Both the position numbers and the translations under genes were made by a program. DNA of 64,000 nucleotides from the NCBI GenBank assembly GCA_039621445.1, contig CP154957.1:20042714-20106713 (forward strand), read 5' to 3'. Under the pieces are notes generated by a model. It searched no databases. It was not told where the DNA came from and worked only from the letters and a program-made list of their open reading frames with translations. Position 1 is the stretch's first letter. Each line of letters starts with the position of its first letter. This DNA is from Euglena gracilis. Its lineage: Eukaryota > Euglenida > Euglenophyceae > Euglenales. This document shows positions 22,080 to 33,200 of the stretch, piece by piece.

Positions 22080-23100
22080 AAGAGTGGCCGATCCCCCCCT
22101 GGGGGGTAAAGTGACTGACTGGGTTTTTCGGAAAAAGTGACTGACTGGTTTTTTTCAGAGTGGAAAGTGACCCTCCCCCCCCCCCCGGTCGCTAAACAAT
22201 GGTATGTTCATCACTCAATAATGGTTGCTAAAAATCCTTCACAGGTGTCAAAAGAATTTGGGGGGCAGAGGTTCAAAAACCCCTCCAAAACTCCAATTTC
22301 ATCATTTTTATTAAAAACGATCTGATAATGAGGCAAAATATCGTCCGTACCAAGTTCTGGCTTGAACCCCTTAAAAAAACAATGCCAGAAGGCAGGGGGT
22401 TTTTGCAGGACAAGTTTTCATCAGCATGGAGGATGCAGGGCCGCCCTCACCCATCGCAGATTACCTGGTTTCCAACCATGTACCTTTGTCCAGCTGCGGA
22501 GATAACAACTTTCACCCGATTTCCACACTACCCACGTTAGGTGTCTCAAGCATGGATTCATTTAACACCTGTGTGACCCCCAGGGGATTTCGAGAGTGGG
22601 CGGCAGGCTTCTTTTTAAGTCAGAAGACTCCCTCCTGGGGGGGGTCCGGGTCCGGGCACGGCCTGATTTTGGGGTCCCCCCCCCCCCGGGCTCCTGCGCC
22701 GGGCTGGGTGGGTGACCCCCCTTCGGGGGTCTTAAAAAGAAGCCTGGTGGGTGGGTGGGTTGGGGCCATACAATCATTTAGTCACTGATCGACCCCCCCC
22801 CCCCGGGGTGGGTGACTGGTTTTTTTTGGAGTGACTGGCCGGTTTTTGGCCCAGAGCCCCTCCCCCCCCCCCCGCGGGGGGGGGTCGGCAAAAAACCACT
22901 AAAGTGACCCGGCGCCAAAGGTGCCGGAAAATTTTTTGGGCCTTTTTTTCTGTTTTGGGTCAAATTTCCTTTGGATTCCAGAGTGGCCGACCCCCCCGGG
23001 GAGTGGTGACCGACTGGTGTCCTGAAGAAAAGTGACTGACTGGTTCTTCGAAAAGTGGAGTGACCCCCCCCCCCCGGGGGGGTCGGTAAAAAATGTGTGG
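22080..23100. repeat. Cluster of GTGACTGACTGG / G-run MITE-like copies
   Basis: Modules GTGACTGACTGG(T)TTTT, C-runs and GGGGTCGGTAA recur at 22110-22195 and 22795-23090. A GGCGCCAAAGGTGCCGGAAAATTTTTT hairpin core lies at 22911-22936; another sits just upstream at about 22013-22040. The copies are fragments of the same family as 20222-20582. A module shared with 11636-11750 (ATTCATTTAACAC) sits at 22556-22600. Confidence 0.55.
22409..22479 (+). CDS. Candidate 71-nt exon, unrecognised
   Basis: Bounded by TTTTTGCAG and CCAACCAT|GTACCT. One frame reads QVFISMEDAGPPSPIADYL. The splice contexts are good; there is no family assignment. Possibly a distal kinesin exon. Confidence 0.3.
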
Positions 23101-23327
23101 TTGGACCCCCCAGGAGGTCAGGGGGTGGGGTGCCAGGCGTCAGATTTTTGCCCGGCCGGATAAATTTTTCAGTGTTTTTGGCCGATAGTGGGCGGGTGGG
23201 TGGTTACCCCCCTCGAGGGGGAGGGGTTGGTTTTCAAAAATAGTGGGTGGGTGGGTGGGTGTGGGTGTGTCTTGGAAAAAAGCGCCCCGCCCCCCCCAGG
23301 GGTCGCTAAGTGAATCTGTGGTCTCAA

Positions 23328-23389
23328 GTTGCCATCAGCGCTGGCGACACCAACTCCATCATTTACCCAACCAGAACTGACATTAAAAG
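23328..23389 (+). CDS. Candidate short exon, unrecognised
   Basis: Between CTCAAG and AAAAG|GTTACT the frame reads AISAGDTNSIIYPTRTDIK. Protein-like composition in otherwise repeat-filled DNA, same strand as kinesin. Low certainty. Confidence 0.25.
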
Positions 23390-23943
23390 GTTACTGTGAG
23401 CTTGGCTTTTGTGCAGTGGTTTTGGTTGTGTACCTTTTTTTCTGTTTTGTTGTCACCAAGCTGTACATCTTTCGTTGTGACTGGCAACCCCCATCACCCC
23501 ACCCCAATTGAACCCCAATTAAAAGTGAATGGGCCTAACACCAGCCACCTGTTGAGACACGAACTTTTTCATCAGGGGTGAAACAAATGAGGAGATGGGA
23601 GGATGACCCCAATATGTCCATAGTTGTTTCCCTATTTCGGGGGGAAGAAATTGTTCATGAAAAGGGACCCGTTCATAAATGGCGAATGACCTGCATCATT
23701 CTTGTTCGTGGTTGTTCGTGGGCATTCGTGATTAATAGCGATTTTTTCGTGATTTGGAAAACCCCAAATTCATGCTGGTTTGCGGTCATTCATGATCATT
23801 CGTGGTCAAAGGGCTCGGCCAGACCAACCCCCCCTGGAATAACCTTCAATGGAAGGCCATTCCATGTCACGGAAGGAATTTTCGGGGGTTTACGTGGCTT
23901 TCCCGAGCGTAATCTAGAGCAAGGTCTGTGCTTCGCTCTCGTT

Positions 23944-24345
23944 CTCCCTCGAGGCAGACCGAGAAGGGAGGAAGGGACACCGAGGGCGAAGCACAAAGAC
24001 ATTGTGAGGCCATGCCTTGCTCGCCGGCGGTTTGCTGTGATTGTTTTGGTGCGCTGGGTGAGGAGGTCCCGCTTAGTGCCGCCTCGCCGGCGTTGGCTGC
24101 ATTGTCTCCGACGTGGCGACCGTGGCGCTGTTTCTTTGCCTGGGGGGTCCCCCCCCACCTCCCCCCCTTGCCCCCATCTTCTGATCGAGGGCGTTTGAAG
24201 ACAAATTTTCTTATTTGGGTGGGGGGGTCGGGCTCACAATGTCTTTGTGCTTCGCCCTCGGTGTCCCTTCCTCCCTTCTCGGTCTGCCTCGAGGGAGTAC
24301 GGGACACCTCGGGCTCCGCTCTTTGCCACTGTGAGGCCAGATTGT
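23944..24345. repeat. Left fold-back block of DIRS-like element
   Basis: 23944-24008 and 24233-24297 are perfect 65-bp inverted copies separated by 224 bases. In addition, 24005-24085 (starting GTGAGGCCATGCCTTGCTCG) is matched in inverted orientation by 28403-28487 on the far side of the DIRS-like ORFs. Inverted terminal repeats are known for DIRS elements, so this is interpreted as a terminal block. Confidence 0.7.
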
Positions 24346-24445
24346 GCACTGAAAAAAGGGGGGCCAGGGCACTCTCCAAAGCACCTTGCCACCAAGTCTT
24401 TGGTAATGGGCTGTGAAAGCCTCAACCCCCTTCAACTGACCAATT

Positions 24446-25138
24446 TCACAAACTTCTTGGGCAGAAAGGCCCAATTTTTTGAGTAAACCAGCTCCTGCCC
24501 CTCTGGTGGAGTGGGGTCCCCAAACCTGGGGGGGGTACCCCCTGCTGGGCCAAAAAGTGTTTGGTTATCGAAGCAGTGGTATCTGCCTTAATGGCTTTAT
24601 AGGGGGGTTTTAACGTAATTAAAAGGTGGCCCCCAGGTTTCACAAAGAAACGTGTTGCTGTCACATAAGACATCATCAAATGAAAGGGACTGATTTGGGG
24701 GCACTAGGGAATGGAGACAACTCGCTCCCACTTATGGAGTTTTTGCCCTTTACGTTTAATTTTGATGTAGGGCACCAAAGCCAGGGATCAAAAGCACAGC
24801 ACTGTATGCTTTTGGAACAGTTGAATTAAAGCGTCAACCACTTGGTCAGTGGTGGCTTCAGGGGGGGGGGGTACTCCCATTTTGTCCAAAATTACCCATA
24901 AAAGCGTAAAGGCGCTTTGATAACGCTTTAAGCTGGGGTTTCTTCCCAGGAAATCGTTAATGGTTGAGTTTTGTACTTGTTTCCCCTCCAAAATTTGCCT
25001 GAGCCAATCATGCAAAGCAGGGGCCACCTGGGGGGTGGCATTTTTTGCCCCCTGCAATTGGTGAACATACCCATGTAGGGGGTGATTTTCAGGCAGGGTG
25101 TCCCTGGAACTTTCATTTTTATTAACTGGGGCCACCAT
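24446..25138 (-). pseudogene. DIRS-like tyrosine recombinase remnant
   Basis: 25138-24788 resembles the N-terminal SAM-like part of a retroelement tyrosine recombinase: TINDFLGRNPSLKRYQSAFT followed by a helix pattern. Beyond a stop, 24679-24560 has ITLKPPYKAIKADTTASIT and KHFLAQQGV, similar to the C-terminal recombinase segment around the second catalytic Arg, although that Arg is not evident. Several stops interrupt the middle. In an intact DIRS element this enzyme would integrate the circular DNA intermediate; here it is dead. Confidence 0.55.
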
Positions 25139-25431
25139 GTGGCTGAACCCCAGTAGGGGGTGACCATCAAAACTTTGGCCAGTGGAAACATTTTTAATCT
25201 AGGGAGAAATTTTTGGATTACAGACCAGGGGGGGTTTGCATAAAGATCTCCCATGTTGCCCAGTGGACACTGTAATGCATCTACTGCTGTGGCTCCACAG
25301 TGGGGCCACCTGGCCACAAATTGTGGCAGTTTTTTGTTGCCTGGTGAGGCAAAAAGGTCTGTTCTCAGGCTGATGTAATTTTTGAACTGCTCAGCCATTG
25401 AAAAAGTTGGGGGTCTAGTGAGTAATCCCAT
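24928..25431 (-). pseudogene. DIRS-like Dam-methylase-like segment
   Basis: Reads LRTDLFASPGNKKLPQFVARW, AVDALQCPLG, LYANPPWSVIQK, LMVTPYWGSATWWPQL. This DLFAS..N...P.F ... DA ... NPPW ... W arrangement is the segment that follows RNase H in DIRS/Ngaro-type elements and resembles N6-adenine (Dam) methyltransferases by its NPPW motif. It lies immediately downstream of the RNase H part, as expected for the family, but in a shifted frame. Confidence 0.65.
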
Positions 25432-25536
25432 TGTCCATTTCCCACCTGCTTATGGGGTCTGCCAGGCAGTCTTTGGAGGGGACCCACTTTACTTGCAGGT
25501 TTACGTTGTGTTCCATGCACCATTTGAAGAAGGGTC

Positions 25537-26960
25537 TTAGCATGGAATTGAAAGGGTCCTTTCTGCCCCCCCCCCTTTTGTTAAGTAATAGTAAATAAAT
25601 AAATAAATTACTTGATTGTCCACGGATAGGGACACAGTGTCCCCTGGCTGGCTGAGGCTTTGTACTGTGCTTATTGCTGCACTTAATTCTTTGACATTTA
25701 TGTGCAAAATGGAGTTTTCCCTCCAAAATTCTTGCAGAATTTTGCCTGTTCGAATGTCCAGCCCCCCCCAGGCATGGGTACTGCTGTCTGAGTGCAACTC
25801 CCTGGTTGCATGTTGGGGGAAGGGTCTGCCCCCCCAGGTGTCCAGCAGGATTTTTATTTCCTTTAATTGGTCCTTTATTCTTTGGGAAATGGGATGTTTT
25901 GAGTCCCAGGGGGCTGTGGAATTTTCCACCAAAAATTTTTCCAGGGCATCCGTAAAGGCCCTTAGAAAGGGCAGGGCCATTAGATTGCATCTGATTTTGC
26001 CCAAAATGGCAGCCAGTTGCCTTTTTGACATGTAATCTTTTTTCACCATTTTTCCCAGCTCCTTTTTTACTGTTTTTATTTTCTGGGGGGGGGCACCTGT
26101 AATTTTCCCTCTTGGAAGTTTGGCTGAAATCCAAGATGATTGACGATTTGGGAGGGCTGCAGGGTGGACTTTTTCACATTGATTTTGACTCCTGATTTGA
26201 TTAAATCCCTGACCACTGTGTTCAGGTGATTTTGTAAGATGATTTGTGTTGGGGCCACCAGTAAAATGTCGTCCAGGTAAATAAATACCTCGATTCCCCT
26301 TTTCCTCCACAGCTTTTCGAATGTCTTCAATACTGACATGAAAATTTGGGGCATTACATTCAGGCCAAAACAGCCTGCCTGGAATTCCCAGGTCTGCCCC
26401 CCCACCTGATGCCTTAAAAATGGCCTTAGGCCTGGACTTACTGGAATATGAAAATAGGCATCCTTCAGGTGTATTTTTGCTGCCCTTTTTGTGGCCTTTT
26501 TCCAAAACTGGAAAAATGTGCTGGATGTGTCCAGCTTGAAAGGTTTCACTTGGAACCTTTGTTTTATTTCCCTGCAATCGCTTATTAATCTCCATTTTGT
26601 CTGCCCCCCCTCTGGTTTTTGAAATCAGAAACCAGGGGATCAGGTGCTGGGTGGTTGAATCCCTCACCCTCTTTATGGATCCAGATTTTTCGTAATCCAG
26701 CAGTATTTTTTCTGCTTGGGCTAAGTTCAAATTTGCTCTGATTTTTGGGTGGGTGGACAATTTTGGTGGCCTGACCCAGGGGGGTTGAATGCCATCACTG
26801 ATGAGTTGACATGTTGTTGGGGGGGCATTTTTTGCCCACCATTTCAAGCTTTTTTGCAGCCTTTGATGGAGGGGGGTGTCTCCCCATTTTTCTTCCATGG
26901 AATTTATTTCCTGGATAAGATGATTTTTGGGGGGCTGGGCTGGAGATGTTGGACATTTTA
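25537..26960 (-). pseudogene. pol: DIRS-like reverse transcriptase and RNase H
   Basis: RT motifs in two frames: KIHLKDAYFHIPVSPGLR and FIYLDDILLVAPTQ (the YLDD active site, 26549-26076 frame), preceded by HLIPWFLISKTRGG and followed by NHLGFQPNFQEGKLQVPP. RNase H follows in the outer frame: ELHSDSSTHAWGG, HINVKELSAAI, LSVDNQV. The DAYFHIP and HSDSS..WGG forms mark a DIRS-type element rather than Ty3/gypsy. The frame changes fall at a G7 run (about 26606-26612), a C-run near 26090 and a G/C run near 25569. The two internal shifts compensate each other, so either slippage decay or homopolymer miscalls explain them. Confidence 0.8.
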
Positions 26961-28224
26961 GGCTTTTTTGCAACCTTTGATGGAGGGGGGTGTCTCCCCA
27001 TATTTCCTCCATTGATTTCATTTTCTGGGTAAGATGATTCTGGGGGGTCTGGGTTGGGGGTGTTGGACATTGCACCCCTAGGTCCCCTAGGGCTTGGGCC
27101 CTTGTAAAAGGAAATTTTTTCTGGGGGGATGTGCATGCACTCTCTCCCTCTCTGCTCACCTCTCTGGTTGATCTTGTTGTTGGAAGACATACCATAGGGC
27201 TTAATGCCCCTGTTTGGCCTATCTGGTCTTCTCCAGGTTGATGTGTTTGGTTGACATACCATAGCGGGGCCTCTGTGGGTCCCCCCCCTTGATTGATTGA
27301 TTGGGAATTGAGAAATAAATGTTGGAGGGGTTTCTGCCCCTCCCTCCAAAAGGGCCACTGTGGGTCCCTTTGCCCCTGGGGGCTGGGTCCTTGAAAGGGC
27401 CACTGTGGGTCCCTTTTCCTCCTGGGGCTGGGTCATTGAAAGGGCCACTGTGGGTCCCTTTACCCCGTTTTGTTGGCAGAGGGCCACTGTGGGTCCCTCG
27501 GGGGATTTCTCCAGCAGCATCCTTAGTTTCTTGGTGGCCACTGTGGGTCCACCCTGCTGGTTCCTTAGCTTCTTGGTGGCCACTGTGGGTCCACCCTGCT
27601 GGTCTCCAAGGTTTCCATGTATAACTTATTTTCCATAATCCATCTTGTGGTCTTCCAGGCCTTGATTTCGTCTTGGCCTCCAACCCCATTGGAAATCTGG
27701 GGGGGCTGCTGTGGCCCCCCCTTGTCCCCTTGAGAGGGGCTGTTGTGATAGATGAATGAGGGGGGTTGGACAGACATTTTCTGCCCCTTCCTGAGGGGAT
27801 TTGCTTGTGAAACTGGCCCCCATGGCCCCTGTGGTGTTGACCTCCTTGGCCTTGATTCCATCTCCCCATCTTCTGGCCAATTTGTTCCCAGGCTGCTGGG
27901 CGCCTTTGGGGGAGATTCCCCTGATGTGTGGGCTTGATGGTCAAATTGTGCAGCATTTGGGGCCCCCATGGCCCAGTCTTTGCCCACCAAGGGCTGGGGC
28001 TGGTTTCTGTCTTCTGGGCCTTCTGGCAACAGTGGTCCAAGGACCGCGGGCGTCACTGGGGGGGTTTTTGGGCTGTGAATTTCTGGGGTGGGGGGCTGGG
28101 TGGGAAGAGCGGCCACTGTTTGCGACGTGTTGACCGCATCTCCAAGGTCTCCAGCTGCTGCGGCCACTCCTCCAGGACGTCCGTGGCCATATAATTTCAA
28201 TTTCTTCTCCACTGCGTTGCTCAT
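26795..28224 (-). pseudogene. gag: DIRS-like gag-like region with GPTVAL repeats
   Basis: Upstream of RT on the same strand. It begins MSNAVEKKLKLYGHGRPG (28224) and continues as low-complexity Pro/Gly/Gln-rich protein with shifts between frames. It includes a run of GPTVAL (alternatively THSGP) repeats at 27345-27600 and a duplicated WGDTPLHQRLQKSLK at about 26860-27000. No zinc knuckle is visible. The position before RT makes it the likely structural ORF. Confidence 0.5.
27345..27605. repeat. GGGCCACTGTGGGTCC minisatellite in gag-like ORF
   Basis: Seven or more copies of a 16-base core spaced at 33-75 bases. The copies are read in frame as GPTVAL-type repeats on the minus strand. Confidence 0.8.
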
Positions 28225-28394
28225 CGAAGCCGAAATTGAAATTTGACAAAGTGACTTCTCAATTTATTTTCGTCTGGTTCGTGTTCTTCTGGATATTGAC
28301 TTGATATTGACTTCTTTTCTCAGTTCTTCCTCGTTCGTGAACTCTTTTCCTTTCTTCTGGGTGTCGAAGGGCAAGTTAAGAATCAGCCAACTCC

Positions 28395-28690
28395 GGCGAA
28401 AAAAGGCACTAAGCAGGACCTCCTAACCCAGTGCACCAAAAAAATCACACAACAAACCGCCGGCGAGCAAGGCATGGCCTCACAGTGGCAAGGTGCGGAG
28501 CCCGAGGTGTCTTGGAGTCCCTTCCTCCCTCCCCTGTCGGTTTCCCTCGAGGGAGTGCGAGTGCCCCCCCCGGGGGGGGGTCCACAGGCTGGACCACTCG
28601 GGCTCCGCACTGCGAGATGGTGAGGCCCTGCCCGCTGCTCTGCTCTGGTGTGGTTGGTGCGCGTGGGGGCGCTTACTACTGCCTTTTGTT
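28395..28690. repeat. Right fold-back block of DIRS-like element
   Basis: 28403-28487 is the inverted partner of 24005-24085. A diverged direct copy of that sequence lies at about 28620-28690, so this end can fold on itself. A GCGGAGCCCGAGGTGTC segment (28495-28511) matches the reverse complement of the left block near 24310. Confidence 0.65.
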
Positions 28691-28893
28691 CCCGGAGTTG
28701 GCTGACTCCTAATTCTCTCCTCGACCCAAAGAGAAAGAAATTCAATCCAACGAGTTTCAAATACGCACACCACCATCAAGCAACCAATTCAGAAGTGGAG
28801 ACAAATTCATCTGACAAAGAAATCAGAAGAAGAATTTTTGATTTCCACGGAAGATACAACACAACTATTGTCCAGCTACCTAGAGGAACAAAC

Positions 28894-29209
28894 AGTGTAC
28901 GTCTGATTCCCAATTCCAGTTTCCCAATTCCCAAAAGCTTTCGCTTTCGCCTTGGCGCATCTACTTGGGAACTGAAAATCAGAGTAACAGAAAATCCCTT
29001 TTCCCACTTCCCAAGAAGCAAAGCACAGAGCAATGTAGGGAGGACGGACTGGATAACCAAGTCCGGTCCAGAGAAAAGGAAAGACAAACAGAATATAAAG
29101 AATACCACCTGTGGAGAGAGAAGGGGCACCCATTAGGAAATCCTAATAGGATCTGCTTCCATCCTAACTTCCTCAACGGAAGGGGACAGAAGCATACGCC
29201 TGGTACACA
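28894..29209 (-). mobile_element. 3' LTR of element B (inverted)
   Basis: On the minus strand it starts TGTGTACCAGG (29209 leftwards) and ends GACGTACACT (about 28894), the same termini as the LTRs of element A. It shares AATACCACCTGTGGAGAG and other blocks with A but is shorter (about 316 bp) and strongly diverged. A purine tract GGGATGGGAA abuts its start, the expected polypurine primer. Confidence 0.8.
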
Positions 29210-29544
29210 TTCCCATCCCAGGGCTATGCCCGATTTCCCCTTTGGACCAGGCATTCTGGCCACAGGGATTTCGGACACAGACCTGGTCTGTGGGAGGTGC
29301 ACCCTGGCGCATCCACAGGGGCCCTTTCCGTCGCACCGGGGTCCACTCAAAAGGGGGGGGGGGCGGAAAGGAGGGGACCCAAAAAGCCCAAAACGCGCAA
29401 AATGGTTTCACCTATTCTGCGGTGGCTTATGGGTATATAGTATATTATAGCCCATTGGGGAAAATGGGGCTGGCAGGTTTCCTTGCCAAGCAAACCCATC
29501 CACCCAGTTTGGGTGTGCCCAAGGCACTTGGGGTTGGGTCCATG
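29210..29544 (-). mobile_element. Element B, 3' non-coding fragment left of the nested insertion
   Basis: Reverse-strand counterpart of element A's 3' non-coding region: ATGCCCGATTTCCC, TAGCCCATTGGGGAAA, and TCCATCCACCCAGTTTGGG all match A at 46340-46640 in inverse order. The match stops exactly at 29544, where element A begins, and resumes at 47091. The two B pieces are therefore one element split by A. Confidence 0.9.
29540..29544. repeat. Target-site duplication of element A, left copy
   Basis: CCATG directly precedes the 5' LTR and directly follows the 3' LTR at 47086-47090. A 5-bp duplication fits Ty3/gypsy integration. Confidence 0.85.
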
Positions 29545-29986
29545 TGTGTACCAGGCAGCCGTAAGGCCATGGTACTGTGTATGTAGGTATAAGCCTACGG
29601 CCAGATATAGCTCTGAGCCCCATACACAGTACTATGCTAGGTGGTATTCCTACAGATGGCCAACGGCCTGAATTAGGAATACCAAAGCCTAATTCTGGTT
29701 CTCCTCTCCACAGGTGGTATTATTCTCTATTCTTCTCATTTCATTCTGTCTTTGCAAGACTTGATTTCCAAGTTTGCTTTTTCACGTTTTGAAGTCCTGA
29801 AAGGACACTTGTCACTTTCCTGGTCCGTAGCCCATAGGGCTCCTCCCCTGTCTTGTGCTCTGCCTCTTAATTGGGGAAAAGGGCAATACAACTTTTATAT
29901 TTATTTTATATATTTTTTCTTGTTACTCCTACTTATATCTTTTTCTGCGCACCAAAGGGCGAAAGCGATAAGGTAGGACGTACACT
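29545..29986 (+). repeat. 5' LTR of element A (442 bp)
   Basis: Runs from TGTGTACCAGG to GACGTACACT and is repeated at 46644-47085. The ends TGTGTAC/GTACAC are inverted. A T/A-rich stretch with TATATTTATTTTATATA (about 29897-29913) is a plausible TATA-like promoter region, but no start site can be fixed. Confidence 0.95.
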
Positions 29987-30012
29987 TGGTAGCAGTTTAG
30001 GTTTTTCGATCC
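29987..30012 (+). promoter_or_regulatory. Primer-binding site, initiator-Met-tRNA type
   Basis: TGGTAGCAG begins exactly at the LTR end and continues to GGTTTTTCGATCC. Plant and protist elements primed by initiator tRNA-Met carry TGGTA.CAGAGC..GGTTTCGATCC, so the tRNA 3' end and T-arm are both matched, with small differences in between. Confidence 0.8.
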
Positions 30013-30246
30013 TTTTGACCGCAAACGGTCGTGTGGTGCCCCGCCTATAGGCGACTACAGGCACTACAAGCCGTTTACGGCCAAAGCCGTACGCACGGAC
30101 ACGTCCTCTGACGGTTCGCAGTATACGCTGCTTCAAACCTCAGAGTTCGGGTCTCTGCTTACTTTTTATACTATCCCCTCTTATTGCACTTGTTCCTGCA
30201 TTTTACCCCACAATCTACACTTGGTTTTTGCGTTTTTGCCTTAAAA
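30013..30246 (+). other. 5' leader of element A
   Basis: Non-coding leader between primer site and the first gag Met. It is rich in short inverted pairs such as GCCCCGCCTATAGGCGACT and GCCGTTTACGGC, consistent with a folded packaging or dimerisation leader; that role is inferred only from position. The splice donor for the 3' ORF would be expected here or in the LTR, but I cannot choose one. Confidence 0.5.
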
Positions 30247-33200
30247 ATGCAGAGCACAACTCCCATCGACTATGCAGCATTGATTGGATCACTTCGTGGA
30301 CTTGAACCTGCGGTATCATTGTCTAGCTCTATTGAGCATTCACAACCCCATAGGGGTATTCACACATTGACTCATTCCAAAGGTAACCCTCCTTCCCCGC
30401 GTGTGTCACACCTATCGGTGTCTGTGTCGAGTAATCCTCCCCCCGCCCAATGGGCATCCCCACACCTATCGGTGTCAAGCTCTATAGAGCAACCCCATGC
30501 CCAACAGGCACAACCCCTTTTGTTGGAAAGCCGATCGGCTAACACCCATTCCCCCCAGCGAGATCTCGCACTGGTGCCGATAGGCACATTTGACTCTGAG
30601 GCGGATACGCCACGGCAAATTTTTGCTGAGGGTGGGTTAGAAACACCATGTTTCTTTCAGCCCCCCCCCTATGCTTCCCCCCACAAGTCCGATTGGACAA
30701 TTGCCCGCACCACCCGATACGGGTTCTTTTCCGGCATTGCCATGGCATCCGGAGATGCGTTTGACAGTTCCGGCTTATAAAAGTCCCACAGAGTCCATGA
30801 GCAGTGATGCGGAAGAGTTGGAAAATATTTCCCCTCAACCCATCACCGTGATTCAGCGCATAGTCGCAAATCTTCCAGTGGACCACCCGCTAACGCGGCA
30901 AATTTCCCATGTCCACACTTGTGTAGCGGATTGCGCTATGACACTTAACAAGGTTTTGGATTTTGATGAGAACAACCAAAAGGTTGTAGAGCACAAGCTC
31001 AATTACCTTTGGAGTTATGTGCGTGATGTTGGCCAATATTGCCAAACAAATTTTCAATCCACCAATGTGGACCTAGCAACTTTGCGACAAGGTTTAGACA
31101 CACATTTACAGGCATACTTGCCACAACACTTCCAAAAAGTGAGTGATGCCATGTGTGAAACGCAATCCCGCAATGATGCGATTTTCTCCAACATGCAACA
31201 TAGTTTGCAAGCTTTGTCTCATCAATTGGAGCCAATTACGGCAATTTTTCCACAATTGCAGCAAAAGTTGCATGAGCCCCCCATCAAAAATCCCGATTTG
31301 GGACAATTTATTACCATGGAGCAATTCTCCACACTTGCAACCGCATTTCAGGAAGCGCAACAGCGCATTTTCCAACTGAGCGGCGATTCCGCGAATTTTA
31401 CCCACTTTTCTGCCCAAGCCAATGAAAGTTTTGCCCCCCGCACGTATGTGCAACAATTGGAGGAAAGACTTTCCCGATTGGAGCAGAAATCTTGCCATTG
31501 TGGTGAGATTCCCGCTGAAATTGCAAGTTTTCACACCCAAATCGCGAATATCGCGAGTAGGATTGAGAATTTGCAACAACAGTGGCAAAATGATACAATG
31601 GAACTCCGAACCGCAATCGCGGATTTGCAAAACCGCAATGCGGCAACCCGTGCACCAACACCGGATATTAGTGGACTCAAGGCCACCATGTCCGATTTGC
31701 ACAAACAGTTACAACAAGATGTTGGTAACATTGAAGCCTCATTGGCTAAGTTACACACCCGCTATGCGGAAGTAGCTGGTAGGATCCCGGATGTTACCGG
31801 CATTCAAACCGCGATAGCGGATTTGCACAAACGCATGCAAGAAATGAGCACAAAAATGCTTCAGGTGCAATCACCACACCAAGGCACATTGCCGTTACCA
31901 ACACCTACCCCCACACTCCCAAAAACACACTTGGACAAGATTTGCGCTGAAATGCGCGCGGAAAATCACCAAATCATGCAAGGATTTTGTGACAGTCTCA
32001 TGAACACCGAGAAAACGGTGAAGCAGGATGTCACAAAACTGCAAAATGACATTACCGCGCTATCCGCGCAAGTCTCTGTCTTGATGGAACAGCCAATGGC
32101 TGAAAAAGTCAAAAGTCCGCATTCGGACCACCCCACCAAGCCATCTCCACAATTGGAGGCCATTTCCAGTGCGATGCGCACTTTGGTGACAAGAGTACAG
32201 GAATTGGACACTGGGTTTGGTGCAATTTCGCACGATTTTCAGTCAATTTCTGACAAAATCCCACTTTTGGATGAGCTACCCTCATACTGTAGGCGGATTA
32301 AGCGTTTGCAGGAGGATGTGGGTCGGATAACCAACAATTGGCAGGTTGTTGACCATTTGGAGCAAAGTGTGCATGAATTTGCAACAAATTTGGACCAAAT
32401 TCACGCACAACTGTGTTCCATCCACCAAAACCCGCAATCGGGTATGGTTGGCACACTTGCCGCATCTTCCAGCTCCAAAAGCGCTATTCGCGCACCAATT
32501 CCCGAGTCCACAGGCACATTGCCACCAAATCGCGTTTCCGCTCATGCGGTGGTTCCCCCACTAGCATTACCAGTCCCAATGGACGAGTTTTCGGATGATG
32601 AGTCGGGTTTTCAAGCGAAAACCAGACCTACCCCCCTCTTAAATCAAGAGATTCGGGAATCCGAACTTATCCGTGGTATGATCCGCACCCCCACACCGGG
32701 TATTGGTCACACCTCCCAAATTCGCTTAGTAGCACCAATGGTGCAACCATGTGATACCTCACCCCCACATGCGCAACCGCATCACCATTCGAGCAATCGC
32801 GATTCCCCAAATTTGCATGGTACCTATGGTACACTAAGTGGTATGTTCCATGCGCAATCGCAAAATAACCCGAACAATACCCTTGGTGCAACCACCGGAG
32901 TACCTGCACATGGTGCGATTTCGCGCCCGGGCCCACGCCCCTGGAATACCACCGAAGGGCCACGGGTTTCTCAGAAAGATTTCAAAGGCACCATCGCGAT
33001 AGCGAACAAGGTGAAGCCCCAATGGGACGGTGACCCCACCACGTGGAAACAATTTTTCCGCGATTGGGAATATTATTGGGATTTGAAGGGACCCACCCAA
33101 GATGACAACCCCGAGGTAATCAAGATGGAATTCATCGATTGCCTCCCCAGGGATGAAAAAGAACGCGCCAGACAATTGGTCATTGGCAGGCGCATTTCTT

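Noticed and set aside
23867-24416. Overlapping ORFs on both strands with the peptide RQTEKGGRDTEGEAQRHCE
   Set aside because: They are translations of the perfect 65-bp inverted repeat, so they appear in both directions.
29577-29976. ORFs repeated exactly at 46676-47075
   Set aside because: They lie in the two LTR copies and have no coding features.
29987-30012. tRNA gene
   Set aside because: Only the acceptor/T-arm complement is present at an LTR edge, so it is a primer-binding site.
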